Shown piece by piece: positions 39,467 to 47,072 of a stretch of DNA of 49,384 bases (position 1 is the stretch's first letter; each line of letters opens with the position of its first letter). The translations under genes and the position numbers were made by a program. Source of the stretch: a virus; the IMG/VR virus record IMGVR_UViG_3300009091_000003, positions 1 through 49,384 of that record. One strand, written 5' to 3'. The notes beneath the pieces are model-generated. The model made no database searches. It had not been told where the DNA came from and worked only from the letters and a program-made list of their open reading frames with translations.

Positions 39467-39766
39467 GCGAAAGGCGGGGCGGTATTAAATAATCAGGTCG
39501 CGGCGCGACACCTTTTCTATTCTTTGGGGCGGTGGGGATTAGACAACTGAGCGAAGCGAACACCTTGCCCCTACTAGCTCCCGATGCCTCATCAATGCGT
39601 GCGAATCAGACAGACTAGCTGTTGCTACTATGGCAGTACAGCCGCTTGGTACAATGCTAGCGACTAGGGCGAAGCGCCTCATTAGTAGAGGGGGCGGGTA
39701 CCCTACCGTGTCCCCCATCATAACTTTAGAACACACACAGGACTTCCAAACTATATCAGCCGGCTA

Positions 39767-39870
39767 TTGGTAGCCTGTTGTAGCGTTGCTGTCCAATTGC
39801 TAGTTGCTGTTAATATGCTATTGTTGTTAGGGACTGTTGGAGGACTGTTGGGTTAGCAATAGGCTACCAA
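39767..39870. repeat. 10-bp inverted repeat TTGGTAGCCT / AGGCTACCAA
   Basis: Arms at 39767-39776 and 39861-39870, flanked by partly matching bases, in the leader of the small terminase gene. May fold the mRNA leader. Confidence 0.4.
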
Positions 39871-39887
39871 CAGCCACCCCGACCCTC

Positions 39888-39893
39888 TATAAT
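39888..39893 (+). promoter_or_regulatory. TATAAT box just before the small terminase gene
   Basis: Perfect TATAAT directly joined to the ribosome site TAAGGAG (39893-39899). As a -10 box it would leave almost no leader, and no good -35 is seen, so it may be coincidence. Confidence 0.25.
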
Positions 39894-39906
39894 AAGGAGA
39901 CTAGTA

Positions 39907-40368
39907 ATGGGCCAATGGCAACCCCGAAAATGGACCCCCCGGCAGCTAGCCGTGCTGCGGCTGTATTATCAGGGTCATACAAATGCGGAGATCGCCGCCA
40001 TTACAGGGTTCTCGGACCAGCATGTTACGGACATCATTAACACTGATAGCAGCAAGGAGATCCTGGGCCGGTTTCAAGATAAGACCATTGAGACCATCCT
40101 AGACGTACAGTCAGATGCTCAGGCTATTGCTCCTGCTATTTTTGAGGAAAAGATCCGACTAGCCCTTGGGGCTAAATCAGAGCAGGTCCGCAACAATGCC
40201 TGCTCGGACATCCTAGCCATTGCTGGACACAAGCCTATTGATAGAGTCTCCCTAGCAATGGACCGCCCCGATAAAGATCCATACGAGGGCAAGTCCGAGG
40301 CTGAGATTCGTGAGGCCATTATCTCCGAACTACAGCCTGCTATTGCGGTTAGGAAGCTCGACTCCTAA
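39907..40368 (+). CDS. terS: Terminase small subunit
   Basis: 153 residues with AAGGAG 7 nt upstream of ATG 39907. The N-terminus (WTPRQLAVLRLYYQGHTNAE, IAAITGFSDQHVTDIINTDS) is a clear helix-turn-helix, the DNA-recognition part of small terminases. A helical oligomerisation part (VQSDAQAIAPAIFEEKIRLA) and a charged C-terminus follow. Directly upstream of the large subunit. It recognises the packaging site, probably in the 616-bp region before it. Confidence 0.8.
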   Translation: MGQWQPRKWTPRQLAVLRLYYQGHTNAEIAAITGFSDQHVTDIINTDSSKEILGRFQDKTIETILDVQSDAQAIAPAIFEEKIRLALGAKSEQVRNNACSDILAIAGHKPIDRVSLAMDRPDKDPYEGKSEAEIREAIISELQPAIAVRKLDS

Positions 40369-40371
40369 TGG

Positions 40372-40386
40372 CCCGCCTCTGGCGGG
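40372..40386 (+). other. GC hairpin after the small terminase gene
   Basis: CCCGCC-TCT-GGCGGG, a 6-bp GC stem 3 nt after the stop, followed by only TT. Perhaps an expression-ratio element between the terminase subunits rather than a full terminator. Confidence 0.45.
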
Positions 40387-40420
40387 TTGGGCCATGCCAT
40401 TGCTAGTTATTAATATCAGC

Positions 40421-40444
40421 CTGCTAGGCTGCTAGGCTGCTAGG
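40421..40444 (+). repeat. Three tandem CTGCTAGG octamers
   Basis: CTGCTAGG x3, immediately upstream of the large terminase ribosome site. Slippage-prone. Confidence 0.85.
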
Positions 40445-40459
40445 GAGTAGGGATTAATA

Positions 40460-42019
40460 GTGGTGTATCAACAGAATCCACTGCGCACTAGCGCCCCGAC
40501 TGGCTCGCAACAGCGAGCCAGGGGGCCGGGCAAGTTGCCGGCTAACTACATAACAGCAACCCTTGCTAGACTACTGCCACCAGCATCAGAGTTAAGTAGC
40601 TACACAACCGAGCAGCTAATTGAGCTTGCCCGGATGAAAGCAGAGCTGGAGGCTAGTATTAAGATAGACCCTGTTAAGTACTTCCAGCCCAATCCGGGGG
40701 CGCAGGTAGAGTTCCTAACCTGCCCCACCAACGACAGCCGCGTGCTGCTGTATGTAGCAGGGAATAAGAATGGCAAATCAACAGCCGGCGGTATTAGATG
40801 CATAGAGACATTGCTAGGCCGCCCAATTTGGGGCCGGCTTGATAGAACCGTGAAGGATAATGGCCCAATTCGGGGTGCTGTCTTTGCAGAGGACTTCGAG
40901 ACCCATAAGGAAGTAACCCTGCCAACCCTAGAAACATGGATGCCTCCGGGCGGTATTAAGAGGTATCATAAAAATGCCGCTGGGCAGTGTGTTGAGATAG
41001 TCCTTAGCAATGGCTCTATCTTGGCCTTCCGCACCTATGACCAAGGCTCCGAGAAGGCAGAGGGTAAGGATTGGAAGGTAGTATGGTGCGATGAGCCTCC
41101 CCCGCGTGATATCTACACAGCAGTAATGCGGGGCCTTGTTGCCCTTGATGGCTATATGTTCATCACTGCAACACTGCTAAAGGAAGCATGGCTATATGAC
41201 GAGGGCCGCGAGCAAGATTTTGTAAAAGTAATCGAAGGAACAATTCACGAAAACCAGTGGCTACCTGAGATAGCAAAGAGGGACTTTCTAGCGACCCTAG
41301 ATGATGAGGAGCGGATGGTCCGCGAAACAGGCCGCCCTGCTACTCTAGTAGGGGTTGTCTACAAGGACTTCTACGACAGGCCGCCTAGTGTTATTCCGAT
41401 AGAAGAAGGCCCCGATCCTAGTAAGTGTGTCTTGCTAATGGGCATAGACCCACATGAACGCCGGCCCTGTTATGTTGAGTATGCATGGCTAGATCCTTTT
41501 GATACTATTTATTGGTTCCAGTGGGTGTTGATACCCGCATCTCCGCTAGAAGCCTTTTTTGAGCGCCTGCATGATCTAGAGGACGCAATAGGCCAGAAGC
41601 CTGCTATTGTCTACATGGACCCCAATCGGGGCAAGGCTAGACAGCTAGGCGGCAATTGCTGGGAAGATGTCTTTAGCTCTGAGGGCTATCAGGTAGAGCT
41701 GGGCAAGGACGACACTGCTATTGGCATCACTCAACTAAGGTCAATGATTAGCAGTGGCCGGATGAAGTGGCTAGAGAGCTGCCGGGGAAAGGGCGGGCCT
41801 ATTCATCAAATGCTCCGTTTCTCATGGGACGAACGCCTACATGCACGCCGCCGCTTGTTATCGCCGTTAGAAAAGACCAAGGATGCCAACAAGGACTTCC
41901 CCGACATTCATCGCTATGTAGCAATGGCTGATCCTAGCTACGATCTACTAGCCTTCGGGGGTAATAGCCTCGACCTAACCCCGGAGCGTGAGGATCGTAG
42001 AGGAATAATGGTGTATTGA
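40460..42019 (+). CDS. terL: Terminase large subunit
   Basis: 519 residues, starting at GTG 40460. ATPase: Walker A GNKNGKS (101-107), Walker B VVWCDE (207-212), motif III TATL (236-239). Nuclease (RNase H fold): D330 (MGIDPHE), D387 (VYMDPNRGK), D482 (DFPDIHRY). The complete set shows a working packaging motor that cuts and pumps DNA into the prohead through the portal. Length is normal. Its stop TGA overlaps the portal ATG. The packaging type (headful, cos or repeats) cannot be told from this reading. Confidence 0.93.
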   Translation: MVYQQNPLRTSAPTGSQQRARGPGKLPANYITATLARLLPPASELSSYTTEQLIELARMKAELEASIKIDPVKYFQPNPGAQVEFLTCPTNDSRVLLYVAGNKNGKSTAGGIRCIETLLGRPIWGRLDRTVKDNGPIRGAVFAEDFETHKEVTLPTLETWMPPGGIKRYHKNAAGQCVEIVLSNGSILAFRTYDQGSEKAEGKDWKVVWCDEPPPRDIYTAVMRGLVALDGYMFITATLLKEAWLYDEGREQDFVKVIEGTIHENQWLPEIAKRDFLATLDDEERMVRETGRPATLVGVVYKDFYDRPPSVIPIEEGPDPSKCVLLMGIDPHERRPCYVEYAWLDPFDTIYWFQWVLIPASPLEAFFERLHDLEDAIGQKPAIVYMDPNRGKARQLGGNCWEDVFSSEGYQVELGKDDTAIGITQLRSMISSGRMKWLESCRGKGGPIHQMLRFSWDERLHARRRLLSPLEKTKDANKDFPDIHRYVAMADPSYDLLAFGGNSLDLTPEREDRRGIMVY

Positions 42020-44421
42020 TGGATGACTATTTTCCAGAAATAGACGACAGCGCGGAGCTAGTAGACACGCCAGATGATGCGGGAGAGGGAAGCCTTGCCG
42101 TAGAAGCAGGGTTAGCCGAGACCCTGTTGAATAGAAGGCGGCGAATTGGCATTACTCTATCAGAGGAGGACTACGAAGCCCTCTTTAACCGTGTCCAGCG
42201 CGACTTCGAGAACGCCATTGCTGATAGTACTAAGTTCCGTGAGTATCACACTGAATACATGAGCACTTGGCGTGGTATTCCAGAGCGTAAGAGCTTTCCT
42301 TTTGAGGGTGCTCATAACATACAGGTTCCTGTTAGTAGCACTTTTGTAGAGCAGACTAAGGCTCGTCTGTATAAAGCATTGCTAGGCGGGGATCTAGTGT
42401 GCCAATTCACACGTCTGGATGAAGCGATTAGTGATGACGAGCTAAACAGTGTCAATCAATGGTTCAAGTGGGAGCTGGATCATGTAGTTGGGTTGCGGAA
42501 AGTAATGCGCCAAGTGCTGCATGATCTATGTGTGGATGGTATTGGGCTAGCAATCCCGGCCTATCGCCACAAAGAGCGGCGCATCTTTGAGACCCGCGAA
42601 TTCACGGTAGTAGAGGGACAGGATCTAGAGTCCCAAATGGTTAGTGTTATGTCGTCTATCTTCCCTGAGTTAGACGAACTAACCCCAACCGGCCTCGGCA
42701 AGTACACTGTTGAATACAAGGACTATGGAGAGGAAAAGCAGGCCAAGGTTACATTTCTGCTGGAAGATGATACTCTAGTAGCAGAAATTGACAAGCCGCT
42801 AGTAGTGTTCGACGGGGTGGAGATTGAGAGAATCGACTGCTCTGAGGACTTGATAATTGTCAACAGCGGCCATGATGTTGACGAGCTAACCTTCTTCGGT
42901 AGGTGGGGATTTCTGTCATTGCATGATTTCCTAGCCGGGATCGAGGGTGGCTTCTTTCGTGACCTAGATAGCTCAACACTGGAACAAGTAATAGGCCACG
43001 CCAGCGACCGCTTCCATAGCCAAAGCTCGCAGCCTAAGACTACTACCTTAGATAAGGAAGAAGGCACCCAAACACAAGCCATCAGTAGCAGCGACTACAG
43101 CCGTCGGTGGGTGGAGTATTATTATTGGGAAGGTTGGTGGTCTAATGAAATGGGCACCGATGACCAACCCACAGGGAAGGAAGTCCAACTAGCAGTATGG
43201 GCTGATCCCCGCAGCCGGACTATTCTAAAGGTAGCCCCACTAGCCGAGCTATCCCCGGATGGCTGTCGAACTCCTGTTAAGTTTGACTTCATCCTACAGC
43301 CGGGCCGCTTCTTTAGCGTGGGGATTGTAGAGTGGCTACGCCACATTCAGGCAACTCTAAATGCTATCTACAATCAGCGGCTAGACGCAGGCTTGTTGCT
43401 AAACGCCCCTTGGGGTTTTTATGAGCCCACAGCAGGAACACCGCCTCAGATTCTCTCTATCCAGCCTGGTAAAATGTACCCAGTTAAAAATGCTAAGGGC
43501 TTCAGCTTTCCACAGACTAATTGGTCCCCGACTTGGAGTTTCAATGAGGAAGCTAATGCACAACGCTACGCCCAACAACAGGCGGGCCTGGGAGATGCTC
43601 AGGTTGGCTCTTTTATTAGCAAGCGTGCTAGTGCTAGCGAATTCATGAGCACAGTCGGGGCGGCTGATATTAGAACTGAGTACATTGTTGATGGACTGCT
43701 GGAGAGTCTGCGAAAGCTACTTTACAAGGTCTATGACCTGTATAAGAAATACGCCCCCGACGGTCGGGTCTTTCAAGTATCCTCACACCCAGGTGAGGTA
43801 TTAGTAAAGAAATTCGACCGTAGCCTGCTAGATACAAAGATGTCCCTGCAACTTAGTGGCAATAGTCAGCAAATCTCGGCCCAGCTAGAGCGGGATGTGG
43901 CCCTGAATATGCTATCTCTCCTCAACAATCCAATCCTAATACAGATGGGTATTGTAAAGCCTGATACGATCTACGCCGCAGTGCAGAAAATAACACAGGC
44001 TATGAACTATAAGAATGTCCCCATCTACAGGCCGGATTATCCTAAAGCAGCCCCACCCCCGGATATAGAGCATAAGATGCTCGCAATGGGCAAGCCCCTA
44101 ACGGCGAGCCCTATGGACAATCACAATGAGCACCTTAGTAGCCATACGACATTGGCATCAGATCCTAAGATTGGGGCCTACTTGCCCAACCCCCAACAGC
44201 GCCAGACCCTAGCAGAGCACATCCAGCATCACCTAAACCTACAGCAAGCTGCCCAGTTAATGCAACAGCAGCAAGCAGCTATGGCAGCGCAAATGCAGCA
44301 AGCTATGGCTACAATGGGAATACAGCCCGGAATGACAGGCGGCTCGCAGCCCGGCGATCAAGCACAGCCCGCAGAGCCATCCGAGGGATTAGTCAATGGC
44401 CCGACCTTTGGACCCCAGTAA
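42019..44421 (+). CDS. Portal protein
   Basis: 800 residues; ATG 42019 overlaps the terminase stop (TGATG), preferred to an upstream TTG. Acidic N-terminus, then SFPFEGAHNIQVPVSSTFVE, a segment typical of portal proteins of large-portal phages, followed by VGLRKVMRQVLHDLCVDGIG, the wing region and a stem region (PGRFFSVGIVEWLRHIQATL). The C-terminus has a Gln/Met/Ala-rich helix (LQQAAQLMQQQQAAMAAQMQ) like the long barrel of P22-type portals. It forms the dodecameric DNA gate at one vertex. Confidence 0.88.
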   Translation: MDDYFPEIDDSAELVDTPDDAGEGSLAVEAGLAETLLNRRRRIGITLSEEDYEALFNRVQRDFENAIADSTKFREYHTEYMSTWRGIPERKSFPFEGAHNIQVPVSSTFVEQTKARLYKALLGGDLVCQFTRLDEAISDDELNSVNQWFKWELDHVVGLRKVMRQVLHDLCVDGIGLAIPAYRHKERRIFETREFTVVEGQDLESQMVSVMSSIFPELDELTPTGLGKYTVEYKDYGEEKQAKVTFLLEDDTLVAEIDKPLVVFDGVEIERIDCSEDLIIVNSGHDVDELTFFGRWGFLSLHDFLAGIEGGFFRDLDSSTLEQVIGHASDRFHSQSSQPKTTTLDKEEGTQTQAISSSDYSRRWVEYYYWEGWWSNEMGTDDQPTGKEVQLAVWADPRSRTILKVAPLAELSPDGCRTPVKFDFILQPGRFFSVGIVEWLRHIQATLNAIYNQRLDAGLLLNAPWGFYEPTAGTPPQILSIQPGKMYPVKNAKGFSFPQTNWSPTWSFNEEANAQRYAQQQAGLGDAQVGSFISKRASASEFMSTVGAADIRTEYIVDGLLESLRKLLYKVYDLYKKYAPDGRVFQVSSHPGEVLVKKFDRSLLDTKMSLQLSGNSQQISAQLERDVALNMLSLLNNPILIQMGIVKPDTIYAAVQKITQAMNYKNVPIYRPDYPKAAPPPDIEHKMLAMGKPLTASPMDNHNEHLSSHTTLASDPKIGAYLPNPQQRQTLAEHIQHHLNLQQAAQLMQQQQAAMAAQMQQAMATMGIQPGMTGGSQPGDQAQPAEPSEGLVNGPTFGPQ

Positions 44422-44599
44422 TCTAACTGATCTGGCCGAGTGGCAGTGGCTAGCGCGGCTCTGGAAAGCGGAGCTTGCTACCGCGATTGAAAAGGCTATC
44501 GAGGCTGAGTCATTTGAGATGAAGGAATACCAGCGGGGTATTATTGAAACCTTCAGACTAGTCCTCAGTAGCCCCGAGTCACTAGAGGGTATAGGATGA
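44396..44599 (+). CDS. Small helical protein after the portal (67 aa)
   Basis: Overlaps the portal's last 26 nt. Mainly helical (LTDLAEWQWLARLWKAELAT, KAIEAESFEMKEYQRGIIET). AGGGAT precedes the start. The position is common for small head-assembly accessory proteins. No family recognised. Confidence 0.5.
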   Translation: MARPLDPSNLTDLAEWQWLARLWKAELATAIEKAIEAESFEMKEYQRGIIETFRLVLSSPESLEGIG

Positions 44600-44775
44600 T
44601 GGATTGGACCCGGCTCGATGAATTAGAGAAACATATAGAGGTGCTAACTGCTAAGTATCAAGATATCAGGCAGCGGCAGAAGGAGCTGGAGATTAGGCTA
44701 GCCCGAGCTGAATTGGCTGCGAGCAGCGATAGCCAAGACATTAGCGAACGTGATAATAGAAGGTGTCCCTGTTAA
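44596..44775 (+). CDS. Small coiled-coil protein (58-59 aa)
   Basis: Starts ATG-ATG at 44596/44599, overlapping the previous stop, with GAGGGTATAGG upstream. RLDELEKHIEVLTAKYQDIR and QKELEIRLARAELAASSDSQ form an almost continuous heptad helix, ending CPC. Likely oligomeric; head assembly or scaffold accessory by position. Confidence 0.55.
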   Translation: MMDWTRLDELEKHIEVLTAKYQDIRQRQKELEIRLARAELAASSDSQDISERDNRRCPC

Positions 44776-44778
44776 CTA

Positions 44779-45609
44779 ATGGCTAGTGATAGCGTAGAGC
44801 AGCAGCCCCTAGTCCCATTTGGGGGCAGGGCCTTCGATACTTTACGGGCCACGTTACTAGATAGCCTTGTTAATAATTGGGGCTTTCTACCCTGGCCGGA
44901 AGGTACTAAGGAAATGACTGCTAGGGGGGTTCCCGAAGCTGCTAATGACTATCCATTACTTAGCGATGTAGGTAGACTGGCAGGTGATTATCTTAGTCCT
45001 ATTAGCTTATTAGCTGCTCGCACTCCATATTGGACTAGTAGAGGAGCTAAGTACCTACCAGGTAAATTGGGGTCTAATACACAACTTGCTCCTTATCGTA
45101 ATGAGCTGATTGACCGAACAGATGCGGCGTTTCAGAAAGAGGAAGCTAGACTGTATAAGTTTATAACAGATAAATTTGGCCGGAGACCTATTAGAGAATT
45201 ACCAGAAGAACTTTGGGGACCGAAGGGACTGATAGCTAAGAAATTATACACTCCACCAATATCTGGAGAGGAAGAATTAGCACTGTTAGAGAACGGAGTT
45301 AGCCCCTGGGCTGAGGGTCCAATAGATGCAGTGGGATGGGAATTACTTGGAACTCCCCCGCGATCTATGGATGATATGATCGAAGATGCCCTAGTCTATG
45401 GTAGAGATAAACTGAAGGATACATGGCGGATATTCGATCAGCCTTGGTCTATGCTAGAGAATCCCCATGACCAGCAGATGCAGTTATCTATTCTTGATGC
45501 TATAAAGTCAACTGCTATGCATGCACCTAAGTTACTAAGAGAGGGACTTACAGCTATTCCTAGTTTATTGTCTCCTATCAATACCAGTACACAGGAGCTT
45601 GGCCGCTAG
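44779..45609 (+). CDS. Protein of unknown function in the head cluster (276 aa)
   Basis: ATG 44779, 3 nt after the previous stop. Mixed composition with Pro/Trp-rich segments (LVNNWGFLPWPEGTKEMTAR, GDYLSPISLLAARTPYWTSR) and helical acidic parts. No membrane span or catalytic motif. The N-terminus resembles that of the ejection-type proteins later in the genome, so a minor capsid-internal protein is possible. Not recognised. Confidence 0.55.
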   Translation: MASDSVEQQPLVPFGGRAFDTLRATLLDSLVNNWGFLPWPEGTKEMTARGVPEAANDYPLLSDVGRLAGDYLSPISLLAARTPYWTSRGAKYLPGKLGSNTQLAPYRNELIDRTDAAFQKEEARLYKFITDKFGRRPIRELPEELWGPKGLIAKKLYTPPISGEEELALLENGVSPWAEGPIDAVGWELLGTPPRSMDDMIEDALVYGRDKLKDTWRIFDQPWSMLENPHDQQMQLSILDAIKSTAMHAPKLLREGLTAIPSLLSPINTSTQELGR

Positions 45610-45611
45610 CC

Positions 45612-45785
45612 ATGCCAAGATATGACCAAATCAACCAGTCGAGCATTGACTACTCAATGCGTGTAATTAGTGCAATTTTCGATATTGTGCTTAGCCCGCT
45701 TATTACAGTCCTAGCCGCTCTGCTAGGCTTTGCGTTAGGTATCTGGATGACCTATGACTTCTGGCTTAGTATCTTCAGACAGTGA
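45612..45785 (+). CDS. Small membrane protein (57 aa), holin-like size
   Basis: ATG 45612, 2 nt after the previous stop. A polar N-terminus is followed by one or two hydrophobic segments (SAIFDIVLSPLITVLAALLG, FALGIWMTYDFWLSIF). Size and layout fit a small holin, antiholin or pore protein. It overlaps the next tiny membrane gene in another frame, an arrangement seen in lysis gene pairs. Function not proven. Confidence 0.55.
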   Translation: MPRYDQINQSSIDYSMRVISAIFDIVLSPLITVLAALLGFALGIWMTYDFWLSIFRQ

Positions 45786-45870
45786 ACCACCGCATAGCCT
45801 GACGTGGCTATTTACGTTTGTTGTGAGCTTCGTAATTGGCTGTCTTTGGCCGTTTTGGTATGGATTCTAG
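45754..45870 (+). CDS. Tiny membrane peptide nested in frame +1 (38 aa)
   Basis: ATG 45754 lies inside the previous gene. The peptide has a polar N-terminus (MTSGLVSSDSEPPHSL) and one span (WLFTFVVSFVIGCLWPFWYG). TAG ends 12 nt before the next gene. The 5' half overlaps coding sequence, the 3' half does not, and the span continues through both, which supports reality. No clear ribosome site, so expression would depend on coupling. Confidence 0.4.
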   Translation: MTSGLVSSDSEPPHSLTWLFTFVVSFVIGCLWPFWYGF

Positions 45871-45882
45871 AAAGAACTAGCT

Positions 45883-46596
45883 ATGTGGCCCTTTGCTAGC
45901 AAGGCGCAAGCCGAGTTGATTCCAATAGACCCCGAAGCTGCGGCACTCCTAAATCGGATGAGAGCTAGCTATCCCGACGCGACGCATTACGCGCATAGCG
46001 TGCCAAATAAGATTGGCGTATCGGCTGGCAAAGCGGCTGAGTCTGATATTGGTATGACTAATATATTCGGGGCTACACGAACCCGTAGCCGTAATCCGGC
46101 GTGGATAGAGCTATTAGATGCTATTGGTATTCCGCTAGACTCGCTAATAACAGTACCCTACAGTCAGCATAATTTCGTAGCCAATCATATGTCTAATCTA
46201 GTTGAAGCAGCTAAGTTCTTCGGGCAAGATCCTAACATGCTACAAGAGGATACTATGGCACATGAGATGGGCCATGCTGTAGCACCGGGATTGCTAGAAA
46301 GGGAGACTGATTTATTCAGAACAAGGCCACTACGAGATCCTCGCTATGTATTCTCGGAGGGAGTTGCTAAGGGAGTGTATCAGGGGCCTTATTGGCAAGG
46401 ACTTCTTCAAGCTAGGCAAGTACCATTATTGGGTATTATAGAGGGGTTGGCTAAGAAATATGGCTCTCCGTCAACTACGCAGCAGATAGATTGGCAAGGG
46501 CCTCCACAGGATGAGAAGTATCTTGATAGATATTGGAAGCTGATTGAGATACTGGATAAATTTAATGAGCCGGGTAAGCACTCCTACACACGATGA
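45883..46596 (+). CDS. Zinc metallopeptidase-like protein (HExxH) in the head cluster
   Basis: 237 residues. HEMGHAV at about residue 127-133 (DTMAHEMGHAVAPGLLERET) is the zincin active-site pattern, with a downstream Glu as possible third ligand. The N-terminus (MWPFASKAQAELIPIDPEAA) has no real signal peptide. It lies between portal and scaffold, where many phages keep a prohead maturation protease of a different fold, so a role in head maturation is worth testing. Alternatively an ejected virion enzyme. AAAGAAC before ATG is a weak ribosome site. Confidence 0.65.
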   Translation: MWPFASKAQAELIPIDPEAAALLNRMRASYPDATHYAHSVPNKIGVSAGKAAESDIGMTNIFGATRTRSRNPAWIELLDAIGIPLDSLITVPYSQHNFVANHMSNLVEAAKFFGQDPNMLQEDTMAHEMGHAVAPGLLERETDLFRTRPLRDPRYVFSEGVAKGVYQGPYWQGLLQARQVPLLGIIEGLAKKYGSPSTTQQIDWQGPPQDEKYLDRYWKLIEILDKFNEPGKHSYTR

Positions 46597-46954
46597 CCCG
46601 ATTAACCATCCACAGCACTACGTTATTGGGCGTGCTATTGAGCCTATTGATGTTATTGTTGATTGGTTTGGTGTTGATTATTGCCTTGCTAGTGCAGTTA
46701 AGTATATCAGCCGAGCGGGGCGCAAGGGTGATTACAGAGAGGACATTTACAAAGCCGCTTGGTACTTGGACTGCTATCTGCGAAAGAGGGAGGGACAGAC
46801 CGTGCCGCTAAAGAAAGGCTCTAGCCGCAAGGTGATTTCTAGCAATATACGCCGAGAAGTCAAGGCCGGCAGACCGCAAAAGCAGGCAGTGGCTATTGCC
46901 CTTAGCGTAGCGCGGAAAAGTCGGCGGAAGAAAAAGAAGAAGAAATCCAACTAA
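46565..46954 (+). CDS. DUF3310 protein with basic C-terminal extension
   Basis: 129 residues; ATG 46565 is preferred to an upstream TTG (46544). DDPINHPQHYVIGRAIEPID, DYCLASAVKYISRAGRKGDY and REDIYKAAWYLDCYLRKREG are the DUF3310 signature, found in many phages and sometimes linked to nucleotide metabolism. The extension (SSRKVISSNIRREVKAGRPQ, KQAVAIALSVARKS) resembles another small phage family with a GRxxxQAVAIAL core; it ends in a Lys run. So this may be a two-domain fusion. Overlaps the metallopeptidase end by 32 nt. Confidence 0.7.
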   Translation: MSRVSTPTHDDPINHPQHYVIGRAIEPIDVIVDWFGVDYCLASAVKYISRAGRKGDYREDIYKAAWYLDCYLRKREGQTVPLKKGSSRKVISSNIRREVKAGRPQKQAVAIALSVARKSRRKKKKKKSN

Positions 46955-46966
46955 TAGGAGGTCAGC

Positions 46967-46996
46967 ATGAAGAAGAAGAAAAAGAAGAAGTGCTGA
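46967..46996 (+). other. Nine-codon Lys-rich frame behind a strong ribosome site
   Basis: AGGAGG then ATG 46967 encodes M, seven Lys and Cys, then TGA. The run contains G-AAA-AAG, and in the -1 frame the reading continues into a membrane span ending at 47070. Either a leader peptide for coupling to GTG 46990 or a frameshifted membrane peptide. Confidence 0.35.
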
Positions 46997-47070
46997 CTAT
47001 TGCGTTCGCTGTCTTGGTAGTAATGGCAATTATCTTGATTATTCTAGACTGGTTTGATGATAGGAGCTAG
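46990..47070 (+). CDS. Tiny membrane peptide (26 aa, GTG start or frameshift product)
   Basis: From GTG 46990: MLTIAFAVLVVMAIILIILD plus WFDDRS, one strong membrane span with an acidic end. The only good ribosome site (AGGAGG) belongs to the Lys-rich nine-codon frame whose TGA lies at 46994-46996, so this peptide would be made by re-initiation or by a -1 shift. Ends 2 nt before the scaffold gene. Confidence 0.4.
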   Translation: MLTIAFAVLVVMAIILIILDWFDDRS

Positions 47071-47072
47071 CA

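Larger units (their letters stand above)
39291..39906. other. Non-coding region before the terminase genes
   Basis: About 616 bp without a convincing gene on either strand. It holds a small hairpin with T tract (39356-39373), two GTGCTRGTTAAA elements, a 13-bp inverted repeat (39405-39466), a 10-bp inverted repeat (39767-39870) and a TATAAT box just before the small terminase gene. A pac/cos-like site or late control region would fit this position. I saw no tRNA cloverleaf. Confidence 0.6.

Noticed and set aside
39291-39906. tRNA gene
   Set aside because: I found no cloverleaf with a T-loop GTTCRA and matching acceptor arms on either strand by eye.
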